54,245 nt of DNA from Pseudomonas sp. ACN8 (GCF_002303925.1 NZ_MRCS01000045.1:1-54245); one strand, 5' to 3'; numbered from the stretch's first letter, positions 33,604-43,339 are shown. Notes: a model not told the origin generated them from the sequence alone. A program made the numbers and translations.

Positions 33604-33622
33604 TCGTGTTTTCACAACGCTA

Positions 33623-35083
33623 TCAGAACAACTTCATCTTCGGCGCTTCTTCTTTCAACGGCTCGTTCTTCGCCGTCTGTTCGTTCCAGCCACCACCCAG
33701 GGCCTTGTACAGGTTGACCTGGCTGACCAGCTGCGCCAGACGGTCGGTGATCAGCACCTGTTGCGCACTGAACAGCTGACGCTGGGCATCGAGGAAGGTC
33801 AGGTTGCTGTCGACACCGATGCGGTAACGACGCTCGGCCAGGCGGTAGTAGTCCTGGTTGGCACTGACGAAGTCTTTCTGTGCCTGCAACTGCTGGACGT
33901 AGGTCTGGCGCGCGGCCAGGCCGTCGGCGACTTCCTGGAAGGCCGTTTGAATGGACTTCTCGTAGTTCGCCACGCCGATGTCTTTCTGGATTTTCGAGTA
34001 ATCCAGGCTGGCACGCAGGCTACCGGCGTTGAAGATCGGCAGGTTGATCTGCGGCTGGAACAACCAGGTGCCCGAACCACCCTTGAACAAACCGGACAGG
34101 TCCGGGCTCAGGGTGCCGGCATTGGCCGTGAGGCTGATGCTCGGGAAGAACGCAGCCCGCGCCGCGCCGATGTTGGCGTTGGCGGCCTTCAGGTTGTACT
34201 CGGCCTGAAGGATGTCCGGACGACGATGCAGCAAGTCCGACGGCAGGCCGGGTGGAACGTCGCTGAGCAGGTCGTCGTCAAGCGGTTTGGCCGTTTGCAG
34301 ATTGGCCGGAATACCGGTGCCGAGCAGCAGCACCAGGCTGTTCTCGTCCTGGGCGACCTGACGGGTGTACTTGGCCAGTTGCGCACGGGCGTTTTCCACC
34401 GAGGTGCGCGACTGCGCCAGGTCCAGGGCCGAGGCGACGCCGACTTCGTTGCTGCGGGCGGTGAGCTTGTAGCTCTCCTCGAAGGCGGCCAGGGTGTCCT
34501 GGGTCAGCTTGTACAGTTCCTTGTCGGCCTGCCAGGTCAGGTAGGCATTGGCCACACTGGCCACCAGGCTGATTTGCGTGCTGCGGCGGCCTTCTTCGGT
34601 GGCGAAGTACTTCTGCAACGCTTCTTCGTTCAGGCTGCGAACCCGACCGAACAGGTCGAGTTCATACGCACTGACGCCAAGAGTGGCCGAGTAGGAACTG
34701 GTGATGCCGGCTTCGCCGGTCTGCGAGGCGTCAGCCGGAAGCCGCTGACGGCTGCCGCTGCCGTTGGCCGAGACGGCCGGGAACAGATCTGCACGGGAGA
34801 TGCGGTATTGAGCCGCGAACGCGTCGATGTTCAGGGCCGCGACACGCAGGTCACGGTTGTTTTCCAGGGCTACCTGGATCAGCTGTTGCAGCGCCGGGTC
34901 ATGGAAAAACTGCTTCCAGCCCTGCTCGGCAGCCGCTTGCGCCGGAGCCTGGGCCGGTGAATACGCCAGGCCCTGCGGGTACTGGCCCGCCACCGGCGCT
35001 TCGGGCTGCTGATAATCAGGTATCAGCGAACAGCCACCGAGCACGAAGGCGGCGACTGCCAGGGAGAGTAGCGACTTGCTCAT
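33623..35083 (-). CDS. emhC: EmhC/TtgC outer-membrane efflux channel
   Basis: TolC/OprM-family exit duct of an RND pump, 486 residues. A lipoprotein signal with lipobox LGGC places the lipidated Cys at about residue 18. Two OEP repeats follow, with the family stretch ALENNRDLRVAALNIDAFAAQYRISRADLFPAV near residue 75 and DLLHRRPDILQAEYNLKAANANIGAARAAFFP near residue 290. It overlaps the emhB stop by one base (TAATG), marking it as the third gene of the emhABC operon. Orthology to P. fluorescens EmhC / P. putida TtgC is inferred from sequence and context. Confidence 0.93.
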   Translation of the reverse strand: MSKSLLSLAVAAFVLGGCSLIPDYQQPEAPVAGQYPQGLAYSPAQAPAQAAAEQGWKQFFHDPALQQLIQVALENNRDLRVAALNIDAFAAQYRISRADLFPAVSANGSGSRQRLPADASQTGEAGITSSYSATLGVSAYELDLFGRVRSLNEEALQKYFATEEGRRSTQISLVASVANAYLTWQADKELYKLTQDTLAAFEESYKLTARSNEVGVASALDLAQSRTSVENARAQLAKYTRQVAQDENSLVLLLGTGIPANLQTAKPLDDDLLSDVPPGLPSDLLHRRPDILQAEYNLKAANANIGAARAAFFPSISLTANAGTLSPDLSGLFKGGSGTWLFQPQINLPIFNAGSLRASLDYSKIQKDIGVANYEKSIQTAFQEVADGLAARQTYVQQLQAQKDFVSANQDYYRLAERRYRIGVDSNLTFLDAQRQLFSAQQVLITDRLAQLVSQVNLYKALGGGWNEQTAKNEPLKEEAPKMKLF

Positions 35084-38000
35084 TAGCCAGCCTCTTTAGG
35101 AGTTTCAGTAGCGTCATCCTGGTCGGCGATTTTGCGCTGGCCTATGGACGACACGGTGACGAAGAACAGCGGGACCCAGAAGATCGCCAGCACAGTGGCC
35201 GTGATCATACCGCCGATCACGCCGGTACCGATTGCATGCTGGCTACCGGAACCTGCGCCGGTGGATATCGCCAGTGGTACCACACCGAGGACGAAGGCGA
35301 GCGAGGTCATGATGATCGGTCGCAGACGCATGCGGCAAGCCTCGATCGCCGCATCGCGCAGGCTACGCCCTTGTTCATGCAGTTCCTTGGCAAATTCGAC
35401 AATCAGAATGGCGTTTTTCGCCGCCAGACCGATAGTCGTCAACAAGCCTACCTGGAAGTACACGTCGTTGGACAAACCACGCAGGCTGGTGGCCATCAGT
35501 GCACCAATGATCCCCAACGGTACCACCAACATCACCGCGATCGGAATCGACCAGCTTTCATACAACGCCGCCAGGCACAGGAACACCATCAGCAGCGACA
35601 GGGCGTACAGCGCCGGCGCTTGCGAGCCGGACAGACGCTCTTCGTACGACAGGCCGGTCCAGGAAATACCGACGCCCGCCGGCAGTTTCTTGGCGATGGC
35701 TTCGACTTCGAGCATGGCTTCACCGGTGGAATAGCCGGGCGCCGGGGCGCCGAGGATTTCCATCGCTTCCACGCCGTTGTAACGGGCCAGTTTCGGCGAA
35801 CCGTAAATCCACTCGCCCTTGGCGAACGCCGAGAACGGAACCATGGTGCCGACGCTATTGCGCACGTACCACTTCTGCAGGTCTTCAGGGCCCATTCGAG
35901 CGCCTGGCTGGCCTTGCACGTACACCTTCTTCACGCGACCACGGTCGATGAAGTCGTTGACGTAGCTACTGCCCAGGGCAATCGACAGGGTGTTGTTGAT
36001 GTCGGCGATGGTAATGCCCAGGGCACTGGCCTTCTCGTCATCGATTTCCAGCTGGTATTGCGGTTCGTCGTTCAGGCCGTTCGGACGCACCTGAGACAGA
36101 ATTTTGCTTTGTGCGGCCATGCCGAGGAACTGGTTGCGCGCTTGCATCAGTTTTTCGTGGCCGATACCGGCACGGTCCTGCAGGAACACGTCGAAACCGG
36201 TGGCGTTACCCAGTTCTAGTACCGCCGGTGGCGCGAAGGCGAACACCATGGCATCGCGGAAGGTGAAGAAGTGTTGCTGGGCACGGGCCGCCACCTTGAA
36301 CACGTTGTTGTCGGCGTTACGTTCGTCCCACGGGCGCAGCATGATGAACGCCATGCCCGAGCTCTGGCCACGGCCGGCGAAGTTGAAGCCGGTCACGGTA
36401 AACACGGAGTTCACCGCATCGCCTTCACCGCCATCCTTGCCAGGGCGAAGCAGGAATTCACGCATTTCGTCCACGACCACCTGGGTGCGTTGCGACGTCG
36501 AACCGGCCGGGGTCTGCACCTGGGCGAACAGTACACCCTGGTCTTCTTCCGGCAGGAACGCCGTTGGAATGCGGGTGAACAGCCAGATCATGCCCACCAC
36601 GATCAGCAGGTACGCCAACAGGTACGGGATCTTGCGCTGCAGAATATTGCCGACACCGCGTTCGTAGCTGCGAACGCCGCGGTCGAAATTGCGGTTGAAC
36701 CAGCCAAAGAAACCGCGTTTCGGGGTGCCGTGCTCGCCTTTCGGAATCGGCTTGAGCATGGTGGCGCAGAGCGCCGGGGTGAAGATCAGCGCGACCAGTA
36801 CCGACAGGGCCATGGCCGAGACGATGGTGATCGAGAACTGCTTGTAAATCACACCGGTGGAGCCGCTGAAGAACGCCATGGGCAGCAGAACCGCCGACAG
36901 CACCAGGGCGATACCAACCAGCGCGCCCTGGATCTGGCCCATGGACTTCTTGGTGGCTTCCTTGGGTGACAGGCCTTCTTCGCTCATCACCCGTTCGACG
37001 TTTTCCACCACGACGATGGCGTCGTCCACCAGCAAGCCGATGGCCAGCACCATGCCGAACATGGTCAGGGTGTTGATGCTGAAACCCGCTGCCGCGAGGA
37101 TGCCGAACGTACCGAGCAATACCACCGGCACGGTCATCGTGGTGATGATGGTGGCGCGGAAGTTTTGCAGGAACAGGAACATCACCAGGAACACCAGCGC
37201 GACCGCTTCGACCAGGGTGTGAACCACGCCCCTGATCGATTCGGTCACCACCGGGGTGGTGTCGTACGGGAACACCACTTCCATCCCTTCAGGGAAGAAC
37301 GGCTTGAGGCTGTCGATGGTCGTGCGCAGGGCCTTGGCGGTATCCAGAGCGTTGGCACCGGTGGCCAGCTTCACCGCCAGACCGGAAGCCGGCGCGCCGT
37401 TGAACTGGGCGTTGATGCTGTAGTTCTCGCCACCCAGACCGACTTCGGCGACATCTTTGAGGCGAACCTGGGAACCGTCCTTGTTGACCTTGAGCAGGAT
37501 CTTGTCGAATTGCTCGGCGGTCTGCAGGCGGGTCTTGCCGATGATCGTCGCGTTCAGCTGGGTGTCGGGCAGGGCAGGCAGGCCGCCGAGCTGGCCGGAT
37601 GACACCTGGACGTTTTGCGCGGCGATAGCGGTTTTGACGTCGATCGGGGTCAGGTTGTAGTTGTTCAACTTGGCCGGGTCGAGCCAGATGCGCATGGCGT
37701 ACTGGGAACCGAACACCTGGAAGTCGCCGACACCGGCGGTCCGCGAGATCGGGTCCTGCATGTTCGACACGATGTAGTTGGACAGGTCGTCCTTGGTCAT
37801 GCTGCCGTCACGCGACACCACGCCGATCACCAACAGGAAGTTCTTCACCGCCTTGGTCACACGGATACCCTGTTGCTGCACTTCTTGCGGCAGCAGCGGG
37901 GTGGCCAGGTTCAGCTTGTTCTGGACCTGAACCTGCGCGGTGTCGGAGTTGGTGCCTTGCTCGAAGGTCGCGGTAATGGTCATGGTGCCGTCGGAGTTAC

Positions 38001-38244
38001 TTTCCGACGAGACATAACGCAGGTTGTCGATACCGTTGAGCTGTTGCTCGATCACCTGAACCACGGTGTCCTGAACCGTTTGTGCCGAAGCACCCGGGTA
38101 GGTCACGGAGATGGCGATCGCTGGAGGTGCAATGCTCGGGTACTGGTTGATCGGCAACCTGAGGATCGATAGTGCCCCGACCAACATGATCACCAGGGCA
38201 ATTACCCAGGCGAAAATCGGACGGTCGATAAAAAATTTCGACAT
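35083..38244 (-). CDS. emhB: EmhB/TtgB RND efflux pump
   Basis: Inner-membrane proton-driven pump for hydrophobic drugs, solvents and aromatic hydrocarbons (HAE1 family), 1053 residues. Starts MSKFFIDRPIFAWVIALVIMLVG; the proton-relay aspartates are in the helix-4 segment GLLVDDAIVVVENVERVM (about residue 405). GYSTGEAMLEVE and the second helix bundle LTTIGLAAKNAILIVEFAKE (about residue 930) are as in AcrB/MexB/TtgB. Three bases separate its start from the emhA stop. Confidence 0.96.
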   Translation of the reverse strand: MSKFFIDRPIFAWVIALVIMLVGALSILRLPINQYPSIAPPAIAISVTYPGASAQTVQDTVVQVIEQQLNGIDNLRYVSSESNSDGTMTITATFEQGTNSDTAQVQVQNKLNLATPLLPQEVQQQGIRVTKAVKNFLLVIGVVSRDGSMTKDDLSNYIVSNMQDPISRTAGVGDFQVFGSQYAMRIWLDPAKLNNYNLTPIDVKTAIAAQNVQVSSGQLGGLPALPDTQLNATIIGKTRLQTAEQFDKILLKVNKDGSQVRLKDVAEVGLGGENYSINAQFNGAPASGLAVKLATGANALDTAKALRTTIDSLKPFFPEGMEVVFPYDTTPVVTESIRGVVHTLVEAVALVFLVMFLFLQNFRATIITTMTVPVVLLGTFGILAAAGFSINTLTMFGMVLAIGLLVDDAIVVVENVERVMSEEGLSPKEATKKSMGQIQGALVGIALVLSAVLLPMAFFSGSTGVIYKQFSITIVSAMALSVLVALIFTPALCATMLKPIPKGEHGTPKRGFFGWFNRNFDRGVRSYERGVGNILQRKIPYLLAYLLIVVGMIWLFTRIPTAFLPEEDQGVLFAQVQTPAGSTSQRTQVVVDEMREFLLRPGKDGGEGDAVNSVFTVTGFNFAGRGQSSGMAFIMLRPWDERNADNNVFKVAARAQQHFFTFRDAMVFAFAPPAVLELGNATGFDVFLQDRAGIGHEKLMQARNQFLGMAAQSKILSQVRPNGLNDEPQYQLEIDDEKASALGITIADINNTLSIALGSSYVNDFIDRGRVKKVYVQGQPGARMGPEDLQKWYVRNSVGTMVPFSAFAKGEWIYGSPKLARYNGVEAMEILGAPAPGYSTGEAMLEVEAIAKKLPAGVGISWTGLSYEERLSGSQAPALYALSLLMVFLCLAALYESWSIPIAVMLVVPLGIIGALMATSLRGLSNDVYFQVGLLTTIGLAAKNAILIVEFAKELHEQGRSLRDAAIEACRMRLRPIIMTSLAFVLGVVPLAISTGAGSGSQHAIGTGVIGGMITATVLAIFWVPLFFVTVSSIGQRKIADQDDATETPKEAG

Positions 38245-38247
38245 GGT

Positions 38248-39405
38248 TTACTCCCCTTCGCCGCCGGAGGCTTTATTAGCTGCCTGGGCGGGGGCCGGGT
38301 TCTTTGCGGCTACGTTGGTCGCTTCACTGGCCTTGACTTCGATGCCGGGTTTGACGAATTGCAGACCTTCGGTGATCAGGCGATCGCCGGCCTTCAGGCC
38401 GTCTTCGATCAGCCATTGATTGCCGACAGTGCGGTTGGCCTTGAGTTGACGCAGTTCAACCTTGTTGTCCGGGCCGACAACCAGTGCGGTTGGCGTCCCC
38501 TTGAGGTCGCGGGTCACGCCTTGCTGCGGGGCCAGGATCGCCGCGCTGTTCACACCGGCCAGCAACTTGGCGTGCACGAACATGCCAGGCAGAAGAGTGT
38601 GATCAGGGTTCGGGAAAATGGCGCGCAGGGTGACGGAACCGGTGGTCTGGTCAACCGAGATTTCGGAGAACTCCAGCTTGCCGTCCAGCTTGTACTCGCT
38701 GCCGTCTTCGAGGGTCAGCTTGACCGAGGCCGCGTTGTCGCCGGCCTTTTGCAGGCGACCGCTTTCGAGCTCACGGCGCAGTTGCAGCAGCTCGACCGAG
38801 GACTGCGTCACGTCGACGTAGATCGGGTCGATTTGCTGGATCACCGCCATCGCGTCGACCTGGGCATTGCTCACCAGCGCGCCTTCGGTCACCGAGGAGC
38901 GGCCGATGCGGCCGGTCAGCGGGGCATAGACCTTGGTGTAGCGCACGTTGATCTGTGCGGTCTGCAGCGCCGCCTCCGATTGCAGGCGGTTGGCCACGGC
39001 GGTGTCGTATTCCTGACGGCTTACGGCCTGCTCGTCGACCAGTTGCTTGTAGCGGTCGGAAATCGACTTGGTCGAACGCAGATTGGCTTCGGCGCTGGCG
39101 AGCGTTGCTTCATAGATCGACGGGTCGATCTGATAGAGCTGCTGGCCGGCCTTGACGTCGCTGCCTTCCTTGAACAGGCGCTTGAGAATGATGCCGTTGA
39201 CCTGCGGGCGGACTTCGGCAATGCGGAACGCGCTGGTGCGGCCGGGTAGATCGGAAGTCAGGGTGAAAGCTTGCGGTTGCAGAGTCACGACGCCGACCTG
39301 AGGCGGTGGGGCGGCCGGTGCTGCCTCTTCCTTTTTGCATCCGCTGAGCAGCGATGCCAGGGCGACGGCGGCGACCAGAGCGGTAACAGCTGGCTTGAAT
39401 TGCAT
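38248..39405 (-). CDS. emhA: EmhA/TtgA periplasmic adaptor
   Basis: Membrane-fusion lipoprotein linking EmhB and EmhC, 385 residues. Lipobox LLSGC (Cys about residue 23). Biotinyl-lipoyl-like and helical hairpin segments: RPQVNGIILKRLFKEGSDVKAGQQLYQIDP (about 67-96) and YTKVYAPLTGRIGRSSVTEGALV (about 155). The C-terminus is Ala/Pro-rich. First gene of emhABC, divergent from emhR, with the shared operator between them. Confidence 0.95.
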   Translation of the reverse strand: MQFKPAVTALVAAVALASLLSGCKKEEAAPAAPPPQVGVVTLQPQAFTLTSDLPGRTSAFRIAEVRPQVNGIILKRLFKEGSDVKAGQQLYQIDPSIYEATLASAEANLRSTKSISDRYKQLVDEQAVSRQEYDTAVANRLQSEAALQTAQINVRYTKVYAPLTGRIGRSSVTEGALVSNAQVDAMAVIQQIDPIYVDVTQSSVELLQLRRELESGRLQKAGDNAASVKLTLEDGSEYKLDGKLEFSEISVDQTTGSVTLRAIFPNPDHTLLPGMFVHAKLLAGVNSAAILAPQQGVTRDLKGTPTALVVGPDNKVELRQLKANRTVGNQWLIEDGLKAGDRLITEGLQFVKPGIEVKASEATNVAAKNPAPAQAANKASGGEGE

Positions 39406-39492
39406 GAAAATCCTCGGGTCAGGCGCGCAAGGTGCGCACTAGAAAGGTGGAAGGTTGAAAAATGTTTGCCGAGTGGATAAGTAGCTTGCTAA

Positions 39493-39529
39493 GGAATATA
39501 CTTACGTACATGGCTGTTTGTAAATACCC
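39493..39529. promoter_or_regulatory. EmhR/TtgR operator in the emhA-emhR intergenic region
   Basis: The stretch read on the minus strand contains GTATTTACAAACAGCC followed by TGTAAGTATATTC-like sequence (here TGTACGTAAGTATATTC). This closely matches, as I recall it, the TtgR operator of P. putida, which covers the -10/-35 of ttgA and the ttgR promoter. It lies 88 bases before emhA and 142 before emhR, so one repressor can shut both directions. Confidence 0.8.
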
Positions 39530-39670
39530 AGGCTATGTACCCACGCCGTTACACAAGCCTTTGAAAGGTTGGAATTGTAGGCCGGGGACGAACCCCCAGA
39601 ACGTTCGCCCCACTTTTATTCAGCCGATGTTCAGGCATCGCTGAAGTACCCTGATTGAGGTTGTACTGCC

Positions 39671-40303
39671 ATGGTCCGTCGTACCAAAGAGGAAGCTCAG
39701 GAAACCCGCGCGCAAATTCTCGTGGCGGCCGAAAAGGCCTTTTACGAGCGGGGCGTGGCGCGCACGACCCTGGCGGACATCGCGACCCTGGCCGGCGTCA
39801 CTCGAGGGGCCATCTACTGGCATTTCAGCAACAAGGCGGATCTGGTGCAGGCCATGCTCGACACCTTGCATGAGCCACTGGAAGAAATGGCCAAGGCCAG
39901 CGAAAGCGAAGACGAACTCGATCCCCTGGGCTGCATGCGCAAACTGTTGATTCATTTGTTTCATCAAATTGCGCTGGACCCGAAAACCCGACGCATCAAT
40001 GAGATTCTTTTTCATAAGTGCGAATTCACCGATGAAATGTGCGACCTGCGCCAACAACGGGTGTCCGCCAGCCTTGAATGCAATGTGCGGATCGGCCTGG
40101 CCCTGAGTAATGCCGTGAATCGTGGCCAGTTGCCGGAAAACCTCGACACCGCCCGCGCCGCAGTCAGCTTGCATGCTTACATTGATGGCATCCTGTACCA
40201 GTGGTTGCTGGCCCCCGACAGTTTTGAATTGCACACCGAAGCCGAGCGTTGGGTCGATACCGGGCTGGATCTGTTGCGCTTCAGCCCCAGCTTGCGCAAG
40301 TAA
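39671..40303 (+). CDS. emhR: EmhR/TtgR TetR-family repressor
   Basis: Ligand-responsive repressor of the efflux operon, 210 residues, equal in length to TtgR. Helix-turn-helix at about 30-52: TTLADIATLAGVTRGAIYWHF. The C-terminal ligand domain has LFHQIALDPKTRRINEILFHKCEFTDEM and ENLDTARAAVSLHAYIDGILYQWLL, as in the TtgR/AcrR type. In P. putida, TtgR releases DNA on binding flavonoids or antibiotics. Divergent from emhABC. Confidence 0.93.
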   Translation: MVRRTKEEAQETRAQILVAAEKAFYERGVARTTLADIATLAGVTRGAIYWHFSNKADLVQAMLDTLHEPLEEMAKASESEDELDPLGCMRKLLIHLFHQIALDPKTRRINEILFHKCEFTDEMCDLRQQRVSASLECNVRIGLALSNAVNRGQLPENLDTARAAVSLHAYIDGILYQWLLAPDSFELHTEAERWVDTGLDLLRFSPSLRK

Positions 40304-40482
40304 AGCAAAATGCGTAATCGGTGCCTTGTGTGTCAACCGTTGACGCCGAAGATGAACAGTTCTTCACGCGCCCTTCGACAATGGGGTGCTTTTATATACT
40401 TACACTCGGCAGGTTGACAGGTAGCAAGCTCAGTAATTTGTAGGGAATTTGTGTCGAGTCCGTGAGAGCCCATCTATTGCCC

Positions 40483-40574
40483 CTGTAGGAGCGAGCCTGC
40501 TCGCGATGGCGGTCTGTCATTCAGCATCATCGTTGAATGTTAATCCGCTATCGCGAGCAGGCTCGCTCCTACAG
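40483..40574. repeat. REP doublet (class A, 92 bases), near-identical to the one at 43985
   Basis: Arms CTGTAGGAGCGAGCCTGCTC and complement. Differs from the copy at 43985-44076 at only two of 92 positions, both just inside the left arm. It precedes the emhR-xenB terminator. Confidence 0.94.
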
Positions 40575-40601
40575 TGGATTGTGTTAACCGTCCAGATACT
40601 A

Positions 40602-40633
40602 AAAAGCCCCGGCTCTTTCGAGTCGGGGCTTTT
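40602..40633. terminator. Bidirectional terminator between emhR and xenB
   Basis: AAAAGCCCCGGCTC pairs with GAGTCGGGGCTTTT (one G-T pair), loop TTTC. T-runs on both strands; 19 bases past the xenB stop. Confidence 0.9.
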
Positions 40634-40652
40634 GCGTTTCAACGGTTGCTGA

Positions 40653-41702
40653 TTACAGCGATGGGTAGTCGATGTAACCAACCGGGCCCTTGGCGTAGAA
40701 CAGTTCCGGGCGCGCTTCGTTCAGCGGCGCGTCGGCCTGCAAGCGTGCCGGCAGGTCAGGGTTGGCAATGAAAGGTACGCCGAAGGCGACTGCATCGGCC
40801 TTGCCACTGGCGAGCAACGCGTTGGCGCTGTCCTTGGTGAAACGCTCGTTGGCAATGTAAGGGCCGCCGAAGGCTTCCTTGAGCTGTGGGCCGAGGCTGT
40901 CGGCACCCTCTTTCTCCCGCGAGCAGATGAAGGCAATGCCACGCTGGCCCAGTTCGCGAGCGACGTAGGTGAAGGTCTCTGCCAGGTTGTCGTCGCCCAT
41001 GTCATGCAAGTCGGCGCGTGGCGACAGGTGCACGCCCACACGGCCGGCGCCCCAGATTTCGATGGCGGCATCGGTCACTTCCAGCAGCAGGCGGGCACGG
41101 TTCTCCAGGGCGCCGCCGTAGTTGTCGGTGCGCTGGTTGGTGCTGCTTTGCAGGAACTGGTCGAGCAGGTAACCGTTGGCGGCATGGATCTCCACACCGT
41201 CGAAGCCGGCAGCCTTGGCGTTCTCGGCACCGACGCGGTAAGCGTCGACGATGTCAGCGATTTCAGCGGTTTCCAGGGCGCGCGGCACCGGGAAGTCGGC
41301 CAGCGGACGCACCAGGCTGACATGGCCCTTTGGCTGGATGGCGCTCGGGGCGACCGGGGCTTCATCGTTCAGGTACAAACCGTGGGAAATGCGCCCCACG
41401 TGCCACAGTTGCAGGAAGATCTTGCCGCCCGCGCCGTGGATCGCCTTGGTCACGTTGGACCAGCCACGCACCTGATCGTTGGACCAGATACCCGGGGTGT
41501 CCGGGTAGCCGACACCCATCGGCGTCACCGAAGTGGCTTCGCTGAGGATCAGGCCGGCGGAGGCACGTTGCACGTAGTACTCGGCCATCAGCGCGTTGGG
41601 CACGCGACCTTCGTCGGCGCGGCAGCGGGTCAGTGGCGCCATGATGATGCGGTTGGCCAACTCGAGGTCGCCCAGTTTGATCGGATCGAAAATAGTCGTC
41701 AT
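40653..41702 (-). CDS. xenB: XenB-like ene-reductase (Old Yellow Enzyme family)
   Basis: FMN-containing NAD(P)H-dependent reductase of activated alkenes and nitro-compounds, 349 residues, same length as XenB of P. fluorescens and closely similar from memory. Family features: MAPLTRCRADEGRVPN near 22, the Thr in the FMN-binding region, LQLWHVGRISHG (His-rich strand near 97), the GFDGVEIHAANGYLLDQFLQ substrate-binding HxxN pair near 170-190, and GVHLSPRADLHD. Last of a three-gene minus-strand group with an ArsR regulator and an MFS exporter; the gap to the MFS gene is 21 bases. Confidence 0.92.
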   Translation of the reverse strand: MTTIFDPIKLGDLELANRIIMAPLTRCRADEGRVPNALMAEYYVQRASAGLILSEATSVTPMGVGYPDTPGIWSNDQVRGWSNVTKAIHGAGGKIFLQLWHVGRISHGLYLNDEAPVAPSAIQPKGHVSLVRPLADFPVPRALETAEIADIVDAYRVGAENAKAAGFDGVEIHAANGYLLDQFLQSSTNQRTDNYGGALENRARLLLEVTDAAIEIWGAGRVGVHLSPRADLHDMGDDNLAETFTYVARELGQRGIAFICSREKEGADSLGPQLKEAFGGPYIANERFTKDSANALLASGKADAVAFGVPFIANPDLPARLQADAPLNEARPELFYAKGPVGYIDYPSL

Positions 41703-41723
41703 TTAAAGGCTCTCTTTTGGAGA

Positions 41724-42893
41724 TCAGTTAGAAGTGGCAGGGGCCAGATCGGGATTGCCGCTCTGACGGAAGGTAATCAGGGTCGCCAGCAAGGCGAGTA
41801 CCGCCAGTACGGCTGCCGCGAGGGGCACGCTGGTCAGGCCGAAGCCGTGGGCTATCACGCTGCCGCCGACCCAGGCACCCAAGGCGTTGCCGATGTTGAA
41901 AGCGCCGATGTTCAGGGTCGACACCAGGTTCGGTGCGGCCTTGCCGAAGGTCACCACGTTCACTTGCAGCGCCGGTACGGCGGCGAAGCACGCGGTGGCC
42001 CAGAGGAACAGGGTGATTTCGGTGGGGATCAGCGCGACGCTGGTCCAGGTCAGCAAGGTGGACACCACGGCCATGGTGATGAACACACCGATCAGCGTCG
42101 CGGCCATGCCTTTGTCGGCCAACTTGCCGCCGATAATGTTGCCGACCGTCAGGCCCAGGCCGATGAGCATCAGGGTCCAGGTCACGCCACGGGGCGAGAC
42201 ACCGGTGACTTCGCCCAGCAGCGGCGCAACGTAGGTGAACAGGGTGAACACCGAGGCGGCGAACAGCGCGGTCATGCTCAGGGACAGCCAGATGCCGCCG
42301 CCCTTGAGTGCGGCCAGTTCGGCGCGCATGTCGAGTTTTTCTTCATCACGCTTGGCCGGAAGGAAGCGGATCAAACCGATCAATGCGATTACACCGATCA
42401 CGGTCACGGCCCAGAAGGTCGAACGCCAGCCGGCTTCCTGACCGAGGGCGGTGCCCAGCGGTACGCCGAGGACGTTGGCCAGGGTCAGGCCGGTGAACAT
42501 CAGGGCCACGGCCGAAGCGCGTTTGTTCGCAGGCACCAGGCCGGCGGCTACCACTGAACCGATACCGAAGAAGGCGCCATGGCACAGGGCGGTAACCACA
42601 CGGGCGAACATCAGCACGTTGTAGTCGCCGGCCACTGCGCAGAGCAGGTTGCCGATAATGAAGATGCCCATCAACGCCACCAGGGCTGCCTTGCGCGGCA
42701 GTTTGGCGGTGGCCAGCGCCATGAACGGCGCGCCGATGGCCACGCCCAGGGCGTAACCGGTCACCAGCCAGCCGGCACCGGGAATCGACACACCGAGGTC
42801 AGCCGCCACGTTGGGCAGCAGGCCCATGATGACGAACTCCGTGGTGCCGATGGCGAAGGCGCTCAAGGCCAGGATGAGTAGCGAGAGGGGCAT
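41724..42893 (-). CDS. MFS exporter (DHA1 type, AraJ/YdhP-like)
   Basis: Twelve-helix drug:H+ antiporter-like protein of 389 residues. N-terminal motif LSAFAIGTTEFVIMGLLPNVAADLGVSIPGAGWLVTGYALGVAIGAP is characteristic of the sugar-efflux/AraJ group. The helix 5 segment GVPLGTALGQEAGWRSTFWAV (motif C-like) fits an exporter. The ATG at 42893 is chosen because AAGGAA lies just upstream and the family begins MPLSLLILALSAFAIGT; the frame is open to 43106 through the neighbouring gene. Co-transcribed with arsR and xenB by spacing. Confidence 0.88.
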   Translation of the reverse strand: MPLSLLILALSAFAIGTTEFVIMGLLPNVAADLGVSIPGAGWLVTGYALGVAIGAPFMALATAKLPRKAALVALMGIFIIGNLLCAVAGDYNVLMFARVVTALCHGAFFGIGSVVAAGLVPANKRASAVALMFTGLTLANVLGVPLGTALGQEAGWRSTFWAVTVIGVIALIGLIRFLPAKRDEEKLDMRAELAALKGGGIWLSLSMTALFAASVFTLFTYVAPLLGEVTGVSPRGVTWTLMLIGLGLTVGNIIGGKLADKGMAATLIGVFITMAVVSTLLTWTSVALIPTEITLFLWATACFAAVPALQVNVVTFGKAAPNLVSTLNIGAFNIGNALGAWVGGSVIAHGFGLTSVPLAAAVLAVLALLATLITFRQSGNPDLAPATSN

Positions 42894-42928
42894 TGTTTCA
42901 TTCCTTTTCGGCTGGCTGACGTAAAGGG

Positions 42929-43231
42929 TCAGAGCTCTTGGCTGAAGGTTTTGAGGAATTCCTGGATGGTTTCCTCGTTGCGTTTGAAGAAGTGCCACTG
43001 GCCGACTTTGCGGCTGCTGATCAGGCCGGCGCGTTGCAGGGTCGCCAGGTGTGCGGACACCGTGGACTGCGACAGGCCGCAACGTTGATCGATCTGCCCG
43101 GCACAAACGCCGTGCTCGTTACTGTGGGACTGGTCGGGAAATTCGACGGTCGGGTCCTTGAGCCAGTGCAGGATGTCTCGCCGTACTGGGTGTGCCAGGG
43201 CTTTTATTATTTCGTCGAGATTGATGGTCAT
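42929..43231 (-). CDS. ArsR-family regulator of the MFS-xenB operon
   Basis: Winged helix-turn-helix repressor, 100 residues: LDEIIKALAHPVRRDILHWLKD at the start, recognition helix CGLSQSTVSAHLATLQRAGLI (51-71), wing SSRKVGQWHFFKRN. The metal-site ELCVCD motif of ArsR is absent. Instead, two cysteines, C43 (GVCAGQI) and C51 (QRCGLS), flank the helix-turn-helix, which could act as a thiol/electrophile switch. The target operon encodes an electrophile-reducing enzyme. Operator-like repeats lie just upstream. Confidence 0.85.
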   Translation of the reverse strand: MTINLDEIIKALAHPVRRDILHWLKDPTVEFPDQSHSNEHGVCAGQIDQRCGLSQSTVSAHLATLQRAGLISSRKVGQWHFFKRNEETIQEFLKTFSQEL

Positions 43232-43258
43232 GATGTGGGCTCGTGATGTTTAAAACGC

Positions 43259-43302
43259 TATATCGCGATGAGGCGAACTTTAAATCGGTATTTCGCGATA
43301 TA
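43259..43302 (-). promoter_or_regulatory. Inverted-repeat operator of the ArsR gene
   Basis: TATATCGCGA (43259-43268) and TCGCGATATA (43293-43302) form a perfect ten-base inverted repeat with a 24-base spacer, 28 bases upstream of the arsR start. AT-rich surroundings suit a promoter. Confidence 0.7.
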
Positions 43303-43339
43303 CAAATATGATTTGGCTCTGACCAGCTCACATTTCGGT

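Larger units (their letters stand above)
33026..33622. other. Regulatory and repeat-rich gap between the porin and emhC
   Basis: Almost 600 bases without a gene. It contains a PcaR box, a class B REP doublet (33291-33374) and a nested inverted repeat enclosing a second REP doublet (33418-33603). Short open frames at 33063-33254 and 33454-33717 are not protein-like; the second reads through REP sequence. Confidence 0.7.

Noticed and set aside
33063..33717. Several short open frames between the porin and emhC
   Set aside because: Some read directly through REP arms (giving the recurrent VGASLLAM-type peptide) and the others lack a ribosome-binding site and protein-like sequence.
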